A DNA stretch of 64,000 nucleotides from Mycolicibacterium sp. CBMA 234 (GCF_009729415.1 NZ_MPKW01000024.1:1-64000), one strand, 5' to 3'. Numbered from the stretch's first letter, positions 8,071-16,783 are shown. Made by a program: numbers and translations. Notes: generated from the letters alone by a model not told the origin.

Positions 8071-8868
8071 GTGGACATCATTCCTCCGCGCCTCAAGGAA
8101 CCGGCGTACCGGCTCTACGAGCTGCGGCTCCTTCAGGAGCTCACGCACTCGAAAGCGCAACTGCCACGCCATATTGCGGTGCTGTGTGACGGCAACCGAC
8201 GCTGGGCACGTGAGGCAGGTCACGACGACGTCAGCTACGGCTACCGCATGGGTGCCGCCAAGATCGCCGAGGTGCTGCGCTGGTGCCAGCAGGCCGGTAT
8301 CGAGATGGCGACGATCTACCTGCTCTCCACTGAGAACCTGCAGCGCGATCCACTGGAACTGGCGCCGCTGATCGAGATCATCACCGATGTTGTCGAGGAG
8401 ATCTGCGCGCCCGACAAGCACTGGACCGTGCGGACCGTCGGCGATCTGGAGCTGCTCGGCGAGGAGCCGGCCAAGCGGCTGCGCGACGCCGTCGAGTCCA
8501 CGCTCGAGCGCACCGGCGTCGGTTCGTTCCACGTCAACGTCGCCGTTGGTTACGGCGGTCGGCAGGAGATCGCCGATGCGGTGCGCACCCTGCTGAGCAA
8601 GGAGCTGGCCAACGGGGCGACGGCCGAGGAACTCATCGAGGCAGTGACCGTCGACGGCATCTCGGAGAACCTGTACACCTCCGGCCAGCCCGACCCCGAT
8701 CTCGTCATTCGGACATCGGGGGAGCAGCGGCTCAGCGGATTTCTGTTGTGGCAGAGCGCCTATTCGGAGATGTGGTTCACCGACGCGCACTGGCCGGCGT
8801 TCCGGCGGGTGGACTTCCTGCGCGCGCTGCGCGACTACGCGCTGCGTAACCGCCGGTACGGCAAATAG
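8071..8868 (+). CDS. short-chain Z-isoprenyl (Z-farnesyl) diphosphate synthase
   Basis: 265 aa cis-prenyltransferase (UppS family). Signature blocks are HIAVLCDGNRRWAR (catalytic Asp), YGYRMGAAK, TIYLLSTENLQRDP, NVAVGYGGRQEI and DLVIRTSGEQRLSGFLLWQSAYSEMWF. It matches the Rv1086 product, which condenses geranyl and isopentenyl diphosphate to omega,E,Z-farnesyl diphosphate, the precursor that the long-chain synthase extends to decaprenyl phosphate for arabinogalactan and peptidoglycan lipid carriers. The GTG start at 8071 gives the family N-terminus (MDIIPPRLKEPAYRLYE). Chain-length specificity is assumed from the Rv1086 match, not read from the sequence. Confidence 0.92.
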   Translation: MDIIPPRLKEPAYRLYELRLLQELTHSKAQLPRHIAVLCDGNRRWAREAGHDDVSYGYRMGAAKIAEVLRWCQQAGIEMATIYLLSTENLQRDPLELAPLIEIITDVVEEICAPDKHWTVRTVGDLELLGEEPAKRLRDAVESTLERTGVGSFHVNVAVGYGGRQEIADAVRTLLSKELANGATAEELIEAVTVDGISENLYTSGQPDPDLVIRTSGEQRLSGFLLWQSAYSEMWFTDAHWPAFRRVDFLRALRDYALRNRRYGK

Positions 8869-8889
8869 CGTTCGTGCCAGACTGAAGAC

Positions 8890-10254
8890 ATGGCTGCGCT
8901 GTCCGCAGTGGTCTTCGCCCTGAGCTGGTGGCTCGGGCTGTACCTGTTGGCGCGCGATCCGCGCAAACCGATGCTGGCGTGGTCCGCGTTCGGGTTGTGC
9001 AGCTTCGCGGTAGTGGTCGCGGTCGACGCGGTCCGGCTGGCCGGCGGCGCACCCACAGGCCTGCTTAGTCACGTCGAGGCGTATCTAGCGGTGCTGCCCG
9101 GCATCGCATGGCTGACCGTGCTGCTGGAATTGGCCCGTCCGGTCGATTCGGTGCGGGGTCGGTGGGGCGGGGTCCTGGTGACCGTCGTAGCGGTGATCGC
9201 ATTGGTGGGGGCCGGGATTTCCGGTGGCGTGCACCCGCCGCTGCGGACCGGACACTGGGTCATGGTCGGGGCGATTGCGCTGTCGGCGTTCAGTGCACTT
9301 GTGTTGGCAGTCAGACGGCTGCGCAGCGGTGCGTCGTCGCGCAAGATCATCGCGCCGGTGGTGGCGGCGACGCTGTTCTTCGGGCTCGGTAATGCGATCC
9401 TGCTCATCCCGCTGGGGCTGCTGCCGAGTTGGGTTGTGTTGGCGTCCGCGGCATTTGACGTGCTGCTGCTCGGCATCGCCGTGGCATGGTGGGACGCCTT
9501 CGACGAGGGGCAGGCGCTGCGGGCTGGGATGCGCCGCTCGTTGGTGGGCAGCATGGCCGTGGCGGTCCTGTTCGGCGGCCAGGTGCTGATCGGGCTGGCG
9601 GTCACCGGCGGGAACCCGGCGCTGATGGTGTTGTTGTTCAGCAGCCTGGCGGTGGCCATCGCGATCAATGTGTTGGCCGACCCGCTGTCCGGGCTGCTGG
9701 ACCGGCTGGCGTTCTCCCGAGAGCCGGATCTGCGGGCAGACCGTGCCGCGCTGCGTCGTACCGAGGCGGCGTTGCCGTTGCGCGCCACCAACCCGCTGGA
9801 CCACATCGACGACGAGACCTTCGTCCGGCTGACCCGTCGTGCCCTCGGCCACTACGCCGATCTATCGAAACTCGTAGCGTCGCCGCTGACGACACTGCCG
9901 CTCATCGACGACAGGCTGGCCCGCCGCGGCGCACCCGACCAGCCGCTGGAGCGGGCCAACGAACTCAAGGATTTGCTGGCCGACCGCATCGCGGCGCTCA
10001 AACCCCGCGACGGTGCCGACTTCGGGACCACTGAACAGTGGCGGCACTACAACTCGCTGTACTTCCCGTACGTCGTCGGGGTGCGTGCCTACGCGCAGAA
10101 CGCCACCGCGTCGGGGCTGGACCCCGTGGCACGCCAGGCCTGGCAGTGGTTTGTCACCGAGGTCCCGCAGCGGTCGCTGCACAACTGGCAGAACGCGGCC
10201 GCCCGGGTGATCGCCGCCGACCTTCGCGGCAGCCCGGTGTCAACGCTGGGCTAG
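8890..10254 (+). CDS. polytopic membrane protein of unknown function
   Basis: 454 aa. The first ~280 residues hold about eight hydrophobic helices (for example LSAVVFALSWWLGLYLLA, GGVLVTVVAVIALVGAGI, VLLFSSLAVAIAINVLA). The last ~170 residues are soluble and charged, probably a cytosolic alpha-helical domain (DDETFVRLTRRALGHYADLSKL ... NELKDLLADRIAALKPRDG). I do not recognise a family with certainty. The start 21 bp after the prenyl synthase gene suggests co-transcription and perhaps an envelope-related role, which is inference. No catalytic motif was seen. Confidence 0.7.
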   Translation: MAALSAVVFALSWWLGLYLLARDPRKPMLAWSAFGLCSFAVVVAVDAVRLAGGAPTGLLSHVEAYLAVLPGIAWLTVLLELARPVDSVRGRWGGVLVTVVAVIALVGAGISGGVHPPLRTGHWVMVGAIALSAFSALVLAVRRLRSGASSRKIIAPVVAATLFFGLGNAILLIPLGLLPSWVVLASAAFDVLLLGIAVAWWDAFDEGQALRAGMRRSLVGSMAVAVLFGGQVLIGLAVTGGNPALMVLLFSSLAVAIAINVLADPLSGLLDRLAFSREPDLRADRAALRRTEAALPLRATNPLDHIDDETFVRLTRRALGHYADLSKLVASPLTTLPLIDDRLARRGAPDQPLERANELKDLLADRIAALKPRDGADFGTTEQWRHYNSLYFPYVVGVRAYAQNATASGLDPVARQAWQWFVTEVPQRSLHNWQNAAARVIAADLRGSPVSTLG

Positions 10255-10385
10255 GCCGTCTTAGGCCGCTGACCTGTGGTTGGCAGTGCCTGGCAGCATT
10301 CGGCAGCGTTTGGTGCAGACCGGGCAGCACGGTCCGAGCAGTGTCATGGGTGTCCCCCTCACCGGCACCGCAAGGAGCGACCGCC

Positions 10386-10805
10386 ATGACCGCCATCAAC
10401 CCCGGGCTCCACACCCGACCCCTGTCCGACAGTTCCGATTCCCTGCTCCGTTTCGCCCTCCGGGTCGACGGCACGCTGTGTTCGCTGACCGGCCTGCTGA
10501 TGGCCTTCACTGCTGATCCGCTGTCCAGACTGTCAGGCCTGTCGGCGACGTCCGAATGGGCTATCGGCGCGGTGCTGGTCGGCTGGGGGTTTGCTCTGTA
10601 CGTCCTGGCGGCGGTGCCCAGGATTCGACGCATCGGGACCGGCGTGCTGATCGGCAACCTGGTCGCCACCGTCGCGGTGATCGGGGTGCTGGCCTCCGGG
10701 GTGCTCCCACTGACCGCAGCAGGCAACGTCCTGGTGCTGGCTGTCATGGCCGTGGGCCTGGGCTGCGCTTGGCTGCAATACCTCGGAGTGCGCCGTCTGG
10801 CGTGA
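10386..10805 (+). CDS. small four-helix membrane protein, first tandem copy
   Basis: 139 aa from the ATG at 10386, preceded by AAGGAGCGA at Shine-Dalgarno distance. After a Ser-rich N-terminus come DSLLRFALRVDGTLCSLTGLL and three further hydrophobic helices, ending CAWLQYLGVRRLA. The next gene shares the same layout (RLLRLALRADALISGATGV ... DLQYLGIRRA), so the two are tandem paralogues. No known function. The frame is open well upstream, but the strong ribosome binding site decides this start. Confidence 0.7.
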   Translation: MTAINPGLHTRPLSDSSDSLLRFALRVDGTLCSLTGLLMAFTADPLSRLSGLSATSEWAIGAVLVGWGFALYVLAAVPRIRRIGTGVLIGNLVATVAVIGVLASGVLPLTAAGNVLVLAVMAVGLGCAWLQYLGVRRLA

Positions 10806-10877
10806 CTCCCTCCCCGCCGGGCGGGGGCGTCGCTGACAGAGGTTGCAGTTGACGTCCCCGCGCCGGCCTTCTCTAGC

Positions 10878-10893
10878 GATTTGTGCACAAATC
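10878..10893. repeat. 16-bp perfect palindrome, GATTTGTGCAC family
   Basis: GATTTGTG|CACAAATC is its own reverse complement. It lies 25 bp before the second tandem membrane gene, just upstream of its ribosome binding site (AAAAGGAAAA), in a 112-bp gap. It could be an operator for that gene or a compact hairpin separating the two copies. The same core builds the terminator-like repeats at 7172-7220 and 18298-18353. Confidence 0.6.
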
Positions 10894-10917
10894 ACCAACC
10901 CACGAAAAGGAAAATCC

Positions 10918-11319
10918 ATGACCACCATCACTTCACCCGTCCGCGTCCGGTCCGATCGCCTGCTTCGCCTGGCCCTGCGGGCTGACGCGCTCATCAGTGG
11001 TGCCACCGGCGTCATCGTGGCGGCCGCCGCAGGAGCGGTGGCGTCAGAGTCCGGCATCCCGCAGTCGGCCGTCTATGTGCTGGCCGCAGTCCTGGTCGTC
11101 TACGGCGCCGTGGTCTACGGGCTGTCCACTATGGCCGCGATCCGTCGTCCCGGTATCGCGGTGGCGATCGCGAACGTGGTGTTCACCGTCGCCGCGGTGC
11201 TCGCGGTGGTGGACAACGTGTGGCCGCTGACCGCGACGGGCGTGGCGTTGATGTTCGTCAGCGCGGCCTACACGCTGGTGATGGCGGACCTGCAGTACCT
11301 CGGCATCCGCCGCGCCTGA
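10918..11319 (+). CDS. small four-helix membrane protein, second tandem copy
   Basis: 133 aa, start ATG at 10918 after an AAAAGGAAAA ribosome binding site. It is a paralogue of the preceding gene: same length class, same N-terminal RSDRLLRLALRADAL and C-terminal LQYLGIRRA, four hydrophobic helices in between (GATGVIVAAAAGAVA, VYVLAAVLVVYGAVVYGL, VAIANVVFTVAAVLAVV, GVALMFVSAAYTLVMA). The copies are clearly diverged, so the duplication is not recent. Function unknown. Two long inverted repeats follow it before the converging coaA gene. Confidence 0.7.
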   Translation: MTTITSPVRVRSDRLLRLALRADALISGATGVIVAAAAGAVASESGIPQSAVYVLAAVLVVYGAVVYGLSTMAAIRRPGIAVAIANVVFTVAAVLAVVDNVWPLTATGVALMFVSAAYTLVMADLQYLGIRRA

Positions 11320-11353
11320 AACCCCTCCATGGGAGCCGGGCGGGCCCGGCGAG

Positions 11354-11403
11354 ATCGACGAAATGGTTGCCGAGTGACTGTGCTCAGCAGCCATTTCGTC
11401 GAT
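11354..11403. terminator. 13-bp inverted repeat in the 298-bp gap before coaA
   Basis: The arms ATCGACGAAATGG (11354-11366) and CCATTTCGTCGAT (11391-11403) are exact complements around a 24-nt loop. The 298-bp stretch 11320-11617 between the tandem membrane gene and the converging coaA contains this hairpin, a second one at 11444-11499, and no supportable gene. The position fits a bidirectional terminator. No T-run follows. Confidence 0.55.
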
Positions 11404-11443
11404 TTCGTCGCAGCCAGCCCAGTATTCGGGGCGCACCGGGCCT

Positions 11444-11499
11444 CGAACGCAACTGCACGGCGATTTCCGGGCTGGTTTTCCGCCGCCCAGTTGCGTTCG
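11444..11499. terminator. second inverted repeat before coaA, 12-bp arms
   Basis: CGAACGCAACTG (11444-11455) pairs exactly with CAGTTGCGTTCG (11488-11499) across a 32-nt loop. Together with the hairpin at 11354-11403 it forms a double structure between converging transcripts. It may serve the coaA side while the first serves the plus-strand side. Confidence 0.5.
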
Positions 11500-11617
11500 G
11501 CGAGCGCGTGCGCTCACTCGCCATGAGGGAGCTCAGAATTCACGCCGATAACCGCGTGTCGTCCTACAAACACGGTCGCTCGCGGGAGGTGCGCCCAGGT
11601 CGGCTCCCGGAATTGGT

Positions 11618-12556
11618 CTAGAGCTTGCGCAGGCGCAGCCGGTTGATGGCGTGGTCGGCGTCTTTGCGCAACACCAGGGTGGCGCGGGGCCGGGTCGGCA
11701 GGATGTTGTGGATCAGGTTGGGCAGGTTGATCGACTGCCAGATGTCGCGGGCCGCGAAGATCGCCTGCTCGTCGGTCAGTGTCGAGTAGTGGTGGAAGTG
11801 CGACTGCGGGTTGGAGAACGCGCCGGCCCGCATCGCGAGGAAGCGGGACACGTACCACTCCTCGATGTCCTCGATGCGGGCGTCGACGTATACCGAGAAG
11901 TCGAACAGGTCCGAGATCATCAGCGCCGGCCCCGTTTGCAGGACGTTCAGCCCCTCGATGATCAGGATGTCGGGATGCCGCACGACGATCTTCTCGCCGG
12001 GCACGATGTCGTAGATCAGGTGCGAGTACAGCGGGGCCGACGCCTGATCGGCGCCCGACTTGACCGCGGTGACGAACCGCATGAGTGCGCGACGGTCGTA
12101 GCTTTCGGGAAAGCCCTTGCGGTGCATGATCTTTCGCCGCATCAGCTCGGCGTTGGGGTACAGGAAGCCGTCGGTGGTGACCAGGTCGACGCGCGGGTGG
12201 TGGCCGAACCTCGCCAGCAGCGCCTGCAGCACACGGGCGGTGGTCGACTTGCCGACGGCCACGCTGCCGGCCACGCCGATGATGAACGGCACCGGGCGGT
12301 CGGGGTTCTGTTGGGGTTCGCCGAGGAACTCGGAGGTAGCGGCGAAGAGGCGCTGGCGGGCGGCGACCTGCAGGTGGATCAACCGGGCCAGCGGCAGGTA
12401 GACCTCTTCGACTTCCAGGATGTCGATCTGCTCGCCCATACCGCGCAGACCCAGCAGCTCACCGGCAGTGAGTTTCAGGGGAGTCGCCATACGCAGCGCG
12501 CGCCATTGGCGCCTGTCGAACTCGACGTAGGGACTCGGCTCGCTCGGCCGCGGCAT
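11618..12556 (-). CDS. coaA: type I pantothenate kinase
   Basis: 312 aa from the ATG whose complement lies at 12554-12556. It matches the M. tuberculosis CoaA start (SEPSPYVEFDRRQWRALRM), although the open frame runs 147 bp further up. The enzyme phosphorylates pantothenate, the first committed step of CoA synthesis. The P-loop IGVAGSVAVGKSTTARVLQ, TTDGFLYPN, RRALMRF and NVLQTGPALMISDLFDFSVYVDA are the conserved bacterial type I segments. Equivalent to Rv1092c. It is divergent from the DUF885 gene, 64 bp away. Confidence 0.96.
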   Translation of the reverse strand: MPRPSEPSPYVEFDRRQWRALRMATPLKLTAGELLGLRGMGEQIDILEVEEVYLPLARLIHLQVAARQRLFAATSEFLGEPQQNPDRPVPFIIGVAGSVAVGKSTTARVLQALLARFGHHPRVDLVTTDGFLYPNAELMRRKIMHRKGFPESYDRRALMRFVTAVKSGADQASAPLYSHLIYDIVPGEKIVVRHPDILIIEGLNVLQTGPALMISDLFDFSVYVDARIEDIEEWYVSRFLAMRAGAFSNPQSHFHHYSTLTDEQAIFAARDIWQSINLPNLIHNILPTRPRATLVLRKDADHAINRLRLRKL

Positions 12557-12620
12557 GGGGGTAAGTCTTGCAGTAATTGCGGGGCGATGAACGCGGGGGT
12601 ACCGGCTAACGTGGGCGGGC

Positions 12621-13841
12621 ATGAGCACCTCGCCGGTTCCCGATACCGCCGCGGAAGGGTTGATCCGCGAATATCTGCTGCTCGGTCTGCGATTCGACCG
12701 CATCGAAGACGGCTACGTCGACTCGTTCACCGGAGACCTGGCCCTGCGCGGGGCCGTCGCTGACGAGTCCGCGCCGGACCCTGCCGCGCTGGCTCGCCAG
12801 GCGCGCCGGCTGTACGGCGAGGTCGACGGCTCCGGGCTGCCGCCGCAGCGCGCGGAATACCTCAAGGCGCACCTGCGGGCTCTGGACTGCGCGGGGCGCA
12901 AGTTCGCGGGGGAGGGCGTCGGATTCGTCGACGAGGTGCGTGACTACTTCGACGTCTCCATCGTCAAGGGCGACGAGGATCGCTATCGCGAGGCGCACCG
13001 GGCGTTGGACGAGGCGCTGGGCGGCAGCGGGCCGCTGGCCGACCGGATGCAGGCGCATCGCTCCGGCGAGGAGATCCCGCCGGAGCGGCTGGAGGAGTGC
13101 ATCCACGCCTTCTCGTCGGCGCTGCGGGACCGGGTGCGGGCCGATTTTCCGCTGCCGGACGCCGAGACCATCAACTACGAGATCGTCACCGACAAGCCGT
13201 GGTCAGGTTTCAACTACTACGAGGGCAACTACCGGTCGACGGTCGCGGTCAACGCCGACCTCAAGCAGCAGATGTCGAATCTGCCGCGGCTGGTGGCCCA
13301 CGAGTCCTACCCGGGCCACCACACCGAGCACTGCCGTAAGGAAGCCGGGCTGGTCGAGCTCGGGGGACAGGCTGAGCAGACGATCTTCCTGGTCAACACC
13401 CCGCAGTGCCTGATGGCCGAGGGCCTGGCGGACCTGGCGCTGTACGCGGCTATCGGTCCCGATTGGGGTACGTGGGCTTCCGAGATCTACGCCGACCTGG
13501 GCCTGCGGTTCGACGGCGAACGCGCTGAGGCGATTTCGGCGGCCAGCGCCGCACTGGCCGACGTCCGTCAGGACGCCGCGCTGATGCTGCACGACGAACA
13601 CCGCGACGCCGACGAGGTGGTGGCGTTCCTGCAGCGCTGGCTGCTGACCAGCCCGGACCGGGCCCGGCAATCCATGCGGTTCCTGTCGTCGCCGTTGTGG
13701 CGCGCGTACACGTCGACCTATGTCGAGGGTTACCGCTTGCTCCGGGGCTGGCTCGACGCCCGCCCCGACGACGTGAGTCTGACCGCGCGCTTCGGCCGAC
13801 TGCTCGACGAACCGCTGATCCCGTCGAGCTTGCGGGGTTAG
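12621..13841 (+). CDS. DUF885 family protein, probable metallopeptidase
   Basis: 406 aa. The DUF885 family has a thermolysin/M3-like all-helical fold. Here the zinc-site region reads VAHESYPGHHTEHC (about residues 225-238), an HExxxGHH arrangement in place of plain HExxH, and is followed by EGLADLALYAA with a further acidic ligand candidate. No signal peptide is visible, so it is probably cytosolic. The substrate is unknown. It is followed 9 bp later by a small membrane gene and then glyA, all on the same strand. Confidence 0.75.
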   Translation: MSTSPVPDTAAEGLIREYLLLGLRFDRIEDGYVDSFTGDLALRGAVADESAPDPAALARQARRLYGEVDGSGLPPQRAEYLKAHLRALDCAGRKFAGEGVGFVDEVRDYFDVSIVKGDEDRYREAHRALDEALGGSGPLADRMQAHRSGEEIPPERLEECIHAFSSALRDRVRADFPLPDAETINYEIVTDKPWSGFNYYEGNYRSTVAVNADLKQQMSNLPRLVAHESYPGHHTEHCRKEAGLVELGGQAEQTIFLVNTPQCLMAEGLADLALYAAIGPDWGTWASEIYADLGLRFDGERAEAISAASAALADVRQDAALMLHDEHRDADEVVAFLQRWLLTSPDRARQSMRFLSSPLWRAYTSTYVEGYRLLRGWLDARPDDVSLTARFGRLLDEPLIPSSLRG

Positions 13842-13850
13842 GTTCCGACG

Positions 13851-14360
13851 ATGTCGACCCTGCGACGGGACAGCGCCGGCCAGGCCATGCCGCTCAACAT
13901 CCTGTTGGTGCTCTGGATGGCGGTCGGGCGGGGATTATTCGCGCCGCTGGGATGGATGACGGTGTTCGCCGTCCTCGTCTCGCCTGTACTGCTGATCTTC
14001 CTGTGGATGACGACGAGAATGATTCGTCAGTTACCCGGGCGGGAACTGACCGCGGGGCAGACCCGGGCGCAGGTCACCGTGTGGACGGCGATGTTCGGCT
14101 TCGGCGTGTTCTGCGCCGACGGCGGCGACAGCGGCACCACCGCGTCGATCTTGATGAAATTGCTTGGTGAGCCGTCATGGTCGGAAACCGTGAGCATGCT
14201 GCTGTGGTGGGGCTGCGTCATTGCCGGGCCCGTCGCGTGGTGCGTGCTGTTCTCCAAGCTCAGCCGAAGCCTCGCGCTGGCCCAGCAGGCGCGGCAGCCG
14301 GACCCCTACCCGGGAAATCCAGGCCCGGGCCAGGTGAACGGGCACGACCGGCCCTATTAG
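13851..14360 (+). CDS. membrane protein of unknown function
   Basis: 169 aa, starting 9 bp after the DUF885 stop and ending 9 bp before glyA, so the three genes look like one transcript. About four hydrophobic helices are present (LNILLVLWMAVGRGLFAPL, MTVFAVLVSPVLLIFLWM, AQVTVWTAMFGFGVFCADGG, TVSMLLWWGCVIAGPVAWCVLF), then a Pro/Gly-rich polar tail. No family was recognised and no catalytic motif is visible. Confidence 0.65.
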   Translation: MSTLRRDSAGQAMPLNILLVLWMAVGRGLFAPLGWMTVFAVLVSPVLLIFLWMTTRMIRQLPGRELTAGQTRAQVTVWTAMFGFGVFCADGGDSGTTASILMKLLGEPSWSETVSMLLWWGCVIAGPVAWCVLFSKLSRSLALAQQARQPDPYPGNPGPGQVNGHDRPY

Positions 14361-14369
14361 GCTGAACGC

Positions 14370-15842
14370 ATGACCGCAGACGCTTCCGTGTCCCCCTCCG
14401 GCCTGGGTGCCGAGTACGCCGCAACCGCCAGCGAGGCCTACCAGGCGGCGCTGCGGGTCATCGAACAGGTTGAGCCCCGGGTCGCTGAAGCGACCCGGAA
14501 AGAGCTTGCCGACCAACGTAGTTCGCTGAAGCTGATCGCCAGCGAGAACTACGCGTCGCCCGCGGTGCTGATGACCATGGGCACCTGGTTCTCCGACAAG
14601 TACGCCGAAGGCACCATCGGGCACCGCTTCTACGCGGCTTGCCAGAACGTCGACACCATCGAGGCGCTGGCTGCCGAGCATGCCCGCGAGCTGTTCGGCG
14701 CCCCGTACGCATACGCGCAGCCGCACTCGGGTATCGACGCCAACCTGGTCGCCTTCTGGGCCATCCTGGCCACCCGCATCGAGGCCCCCGGCCTGGCCGA
14801 GCTCGGTGCCAAGCACGTCAACGACCTGTCCGAGGCGGACTGGGAGACCCTGCGCAACAAGCTGGGCAACCAGCGCCTGCTGGGCATGTCGCTGGACACC
14901 GGCGGCCACCTCACCCACGGCTTCCGGCCGAACATCTCCGGCAAGATGTTCCACCAGCGCAGCTACGGCACCGACGCGCAGACCGGTCTGATCGACTACG
15001 ACGCCGTCGCCGCCGCGGCCCGCGAGTTCAAGCCGCTGGTGCTGGTCGCCGGCTACTCGGCCTACCCGCGCCGCGTCAACTTCGCCAAGATGCGCGAGAT
15101 CGCCGACGAGGTCGGCGCCACCCTGATGGTCGACATGGCGCACTTCGCCGGTCTGGTCGCCGGCAAGGTGTTCACCGGCGACGAGAACCCGGTGCCGTTT
15201 GCGCACGTCACGACCACCACCACGCACAAGTCGCTGCGCGGCCCGCGCGGTGGCCTGGTGCTGGCCACCGAGGAATACGCCCCGGCCGTCGACAAGGGCT
15301 GCCCGATGGTGCTCGGCGGTCCGCTGTCGCACGTGATGGCCGCCAAGGCCGTCGCGCTGGCCGAGGCCCGCCGGCCGGAGTTCCAGACCTACGCCCAGAA
15401 CGTCGCTGACAACGCCAAGTCGTTGGCCGACGGTTTCCTCAAGCGTGGCGCGACGCTGGTCACCGGCGGCACCGACAACCACCTGGTGCTGCTGGACGTC
15501 CAGTCCTACGGCCTGACCGGCCGGCAGGCTGAGTCGGCGCTGCTGGACGCCGGTGTGGTCACCAACCGCAACTCGATCCCGAACGACCCGAACGGCGCCT
15601 GGTACTCCAGCGGCATACGCTTCGGTACCCCGGCGCTAACCACGCGTGGCTTCGGCGCCGACGAGTTCGACAAGGTCGCCGAGCTGGTGGTCGACGTGCT
15701 GTCCAACACCACCCCGACTGCGGCGTCGAACGGCCCGTCGAAGGCCAAGTACACGCTGGCCGACGGCACCGCCGAGCGTGTCCGCGGGGCATCGGCCGAG
15801 ATGCTGGACGCCAACCCGCTGTACCCGGGTCTGACGCTCTGA
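14370..15842 (+). CDS. glyA: serine hydroxymethyltransferase, long (490-residue) form
   Basis: A PLP enzyme that interconverts serine and glycine with tetrahydrofolate. Family blocks are LIASENYASPAVL, TDKYAEG-type KYAEGTIGHRFY, HSGIDANLVAFW, VDMAHFAGLVAG, and TTTTHKSLRGPRGG with the Schiff-base lysine near residue 287. At 490 aa it is longer than the ~426-residue mycobacterial GlyA1 I recall. The difference is a ~35-residue insertion after the HSG block (residues ~130-165, LGAKHVNDLSEADWETLRNK) and longer termini. It sits in the glyA slot beside desA2, as Rv1093 does, so it either replaced the usual gene or represents another lineage of it. A very long hairpin follows. Confidence 0.9.
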   Translation: MTADASVSPSGLGAEYAATASEAYQAALRVIEQVEPRVAEATRKELADQRSSLKLIASENYASPAVLMTMGTWFSDKYAEGTIGHRFYAACQNVDTIEALAAEHARELFGAPYAYAQPHSGIDANLVAFWAILATRIEAPGLAELGAKHVNDLSEADWETLRNKLGNQRLLGMSLDTGGHLTHGFRPNISGKMFHQRSYGTDAQTGLIDYDAVAAAAREFKPLVLVAGYSAYPRRVNFAKMREIADEVGATLMVDMAHFAGLVAGKVFTGDENPVPFAHVTTTTTHKSLRGPRGGLVLATEEYAPAVDKGCPMVLGGPLSHVMAAKAVALAEARRPEFQTYAQNVADNAKSLADGFLKRGATLVTGGTDNHLVLLDVQSYGLTGRQAESALLDAGVVTNRNSIPNDPNGAWYSSGIRFGTPALTTRGFGADEFDKVAELVVDVLSNTTPTAASNGPSKAKYTLADGTAERVRGASAEMLDANPLYPGLTL

Positions 15843-15852
15843 TTTTTGACGC

Positions 15853-15910
15853 CGAACGTGGGGCCCATGACCGCGAAATCGTGAGATTTCGGTCATGGGC
15901 CCCACGTTCG
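15853..15910. terminator. strong hairpin downstream of glyA
   Basis: CGAACGTGGGGCCCATGACC at 15853-15872 pairs exactly with the complement ending at 15910. A further 6-bp inner stem (GAAATC/GATTTC) is offset by a two-base bulge, with a GTGA loop. The hairpin begins 11 bp after the glyA stop and stands 52 bp before desA2, so it separates the two genes. It is one of the longest stems in the window. Confidence 0.75.
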
Positions 15911-15961
15911 TCTGGGCGGGTTGATTTCAAAAACGTGTGAACTCGGGTTACAGTTACTTTC

Positions 15962-16783
15962 ATGTCTGAGAAGCCGGTTGCCAACGCGCTGACCCTCGAG
16001 CTCGAGCCCATCGTGGACCACGAGCTGTCTCGGCACCTCAAGACCGAGGAAGCCTGGTACGCCCACGACTACGTGCCGTTCGAGGAAGGCGAGAACTTCG
16101 CCTTCCTGGGCGGCAAGGACTGGGATGCCTCCAGCGTCACGCTGCCCAAGCCGGTCACCGATGCGCTGGAAATCCTGCTCATCACCAAGGACAACCTCGC
16201 CGGTTACCACCGCGAGCTGGTCGAGCACTTCATTCTCGAAGACAAGTGGGGCCGCTGGCTGGGCCGGTGGACCGCCGAGGAGCACCTGCACGCCATCGCG
16301 CTGCGCAACTACCTCGTGGTGACCCGCGAGATCGACCCGGCCGCCAACGAGGACGTGCGCGTCGAGCACGCCATGAAGGGCTACCGGGCCGACAAGTACA
16401 GCCAGATCGAGACGCTGGTGTTCATGGTGTTCTTCGAGCGCGCGCACGCCGTCTTCACCCGCAATCTGCAGGCGCAGATCGAGGAGCCGGTGCTGGCTGG
16501 CATGGCTGGCCGCATCGCCCGGGACGAAGAGCGGCACGAGGAGTTCTTCGCGAACCTGGTCGCGCACCTGCTGGAAACGCACCGCGACGAGACCATCGCC
16601 GCGATCGCCGTCCGGGCCGCCGGCCTGCAGGTCATCGGCGCGGATATCGACGCCTACCAGGACAAGGTCCAGGTGGTTGCCGACGCGGGCATCTTCGACG
16701 CCGCGGCGCTGAAGGCCGTCATCTCCGACCGCATCAAGGCGTGGGGCCTGAGCGACGAACCGTCGCTCGCTCAATTCATCTAG
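15962..16783 (+). CDS. desA2: acyl-[acyl-carrier-protein] desaturase DesA2
   Basis: 273 aa soluble di-iron desaturase of the plant stearoyl-ACP type. Iron-ligand segments are visible: a Glu in the KTEEAWYAHDYVPF region, EEHLHAIALRNYL (ExxH), QIETLVFMVFFERAH and ARDEERHEEFF (ExxH). In mycobacteria DesA2 (Rv1094) takes part in fatty-acid/mycolate desaturation. An imperfect palindrome TGTGAACTCGGGTTACA (15936-15952) stands 9 bp before the ATG and could be a regulator site. The start at 15962 gives the family N-terminus (LTLELEPIVDHELSRHLKTEE). Confidence 0.92.
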   Translation: MSEKPVANALTLELEPIVDHELSRHLKTEEAWYAHDYVPFEEGENFAFLGGKDWDASSVTLPKPVTDALEILLITKDNLAGYHRELVEHFILEDKWGRWLGRWTAEEHLHAIALRNYLVVTREIDPAANEDVRVEHAMKGYRADKYSQIETLVFMVFFERAHAVFTRNLQAQIEEPVLAGMAGRIARDEERHEEFFANLVAHLLETHRDETIAAIAVRAAGLQVIGADIDAYQDKVQVVADAGIFDAAALKAVISDRIKAWGLSDEPSLAQFI

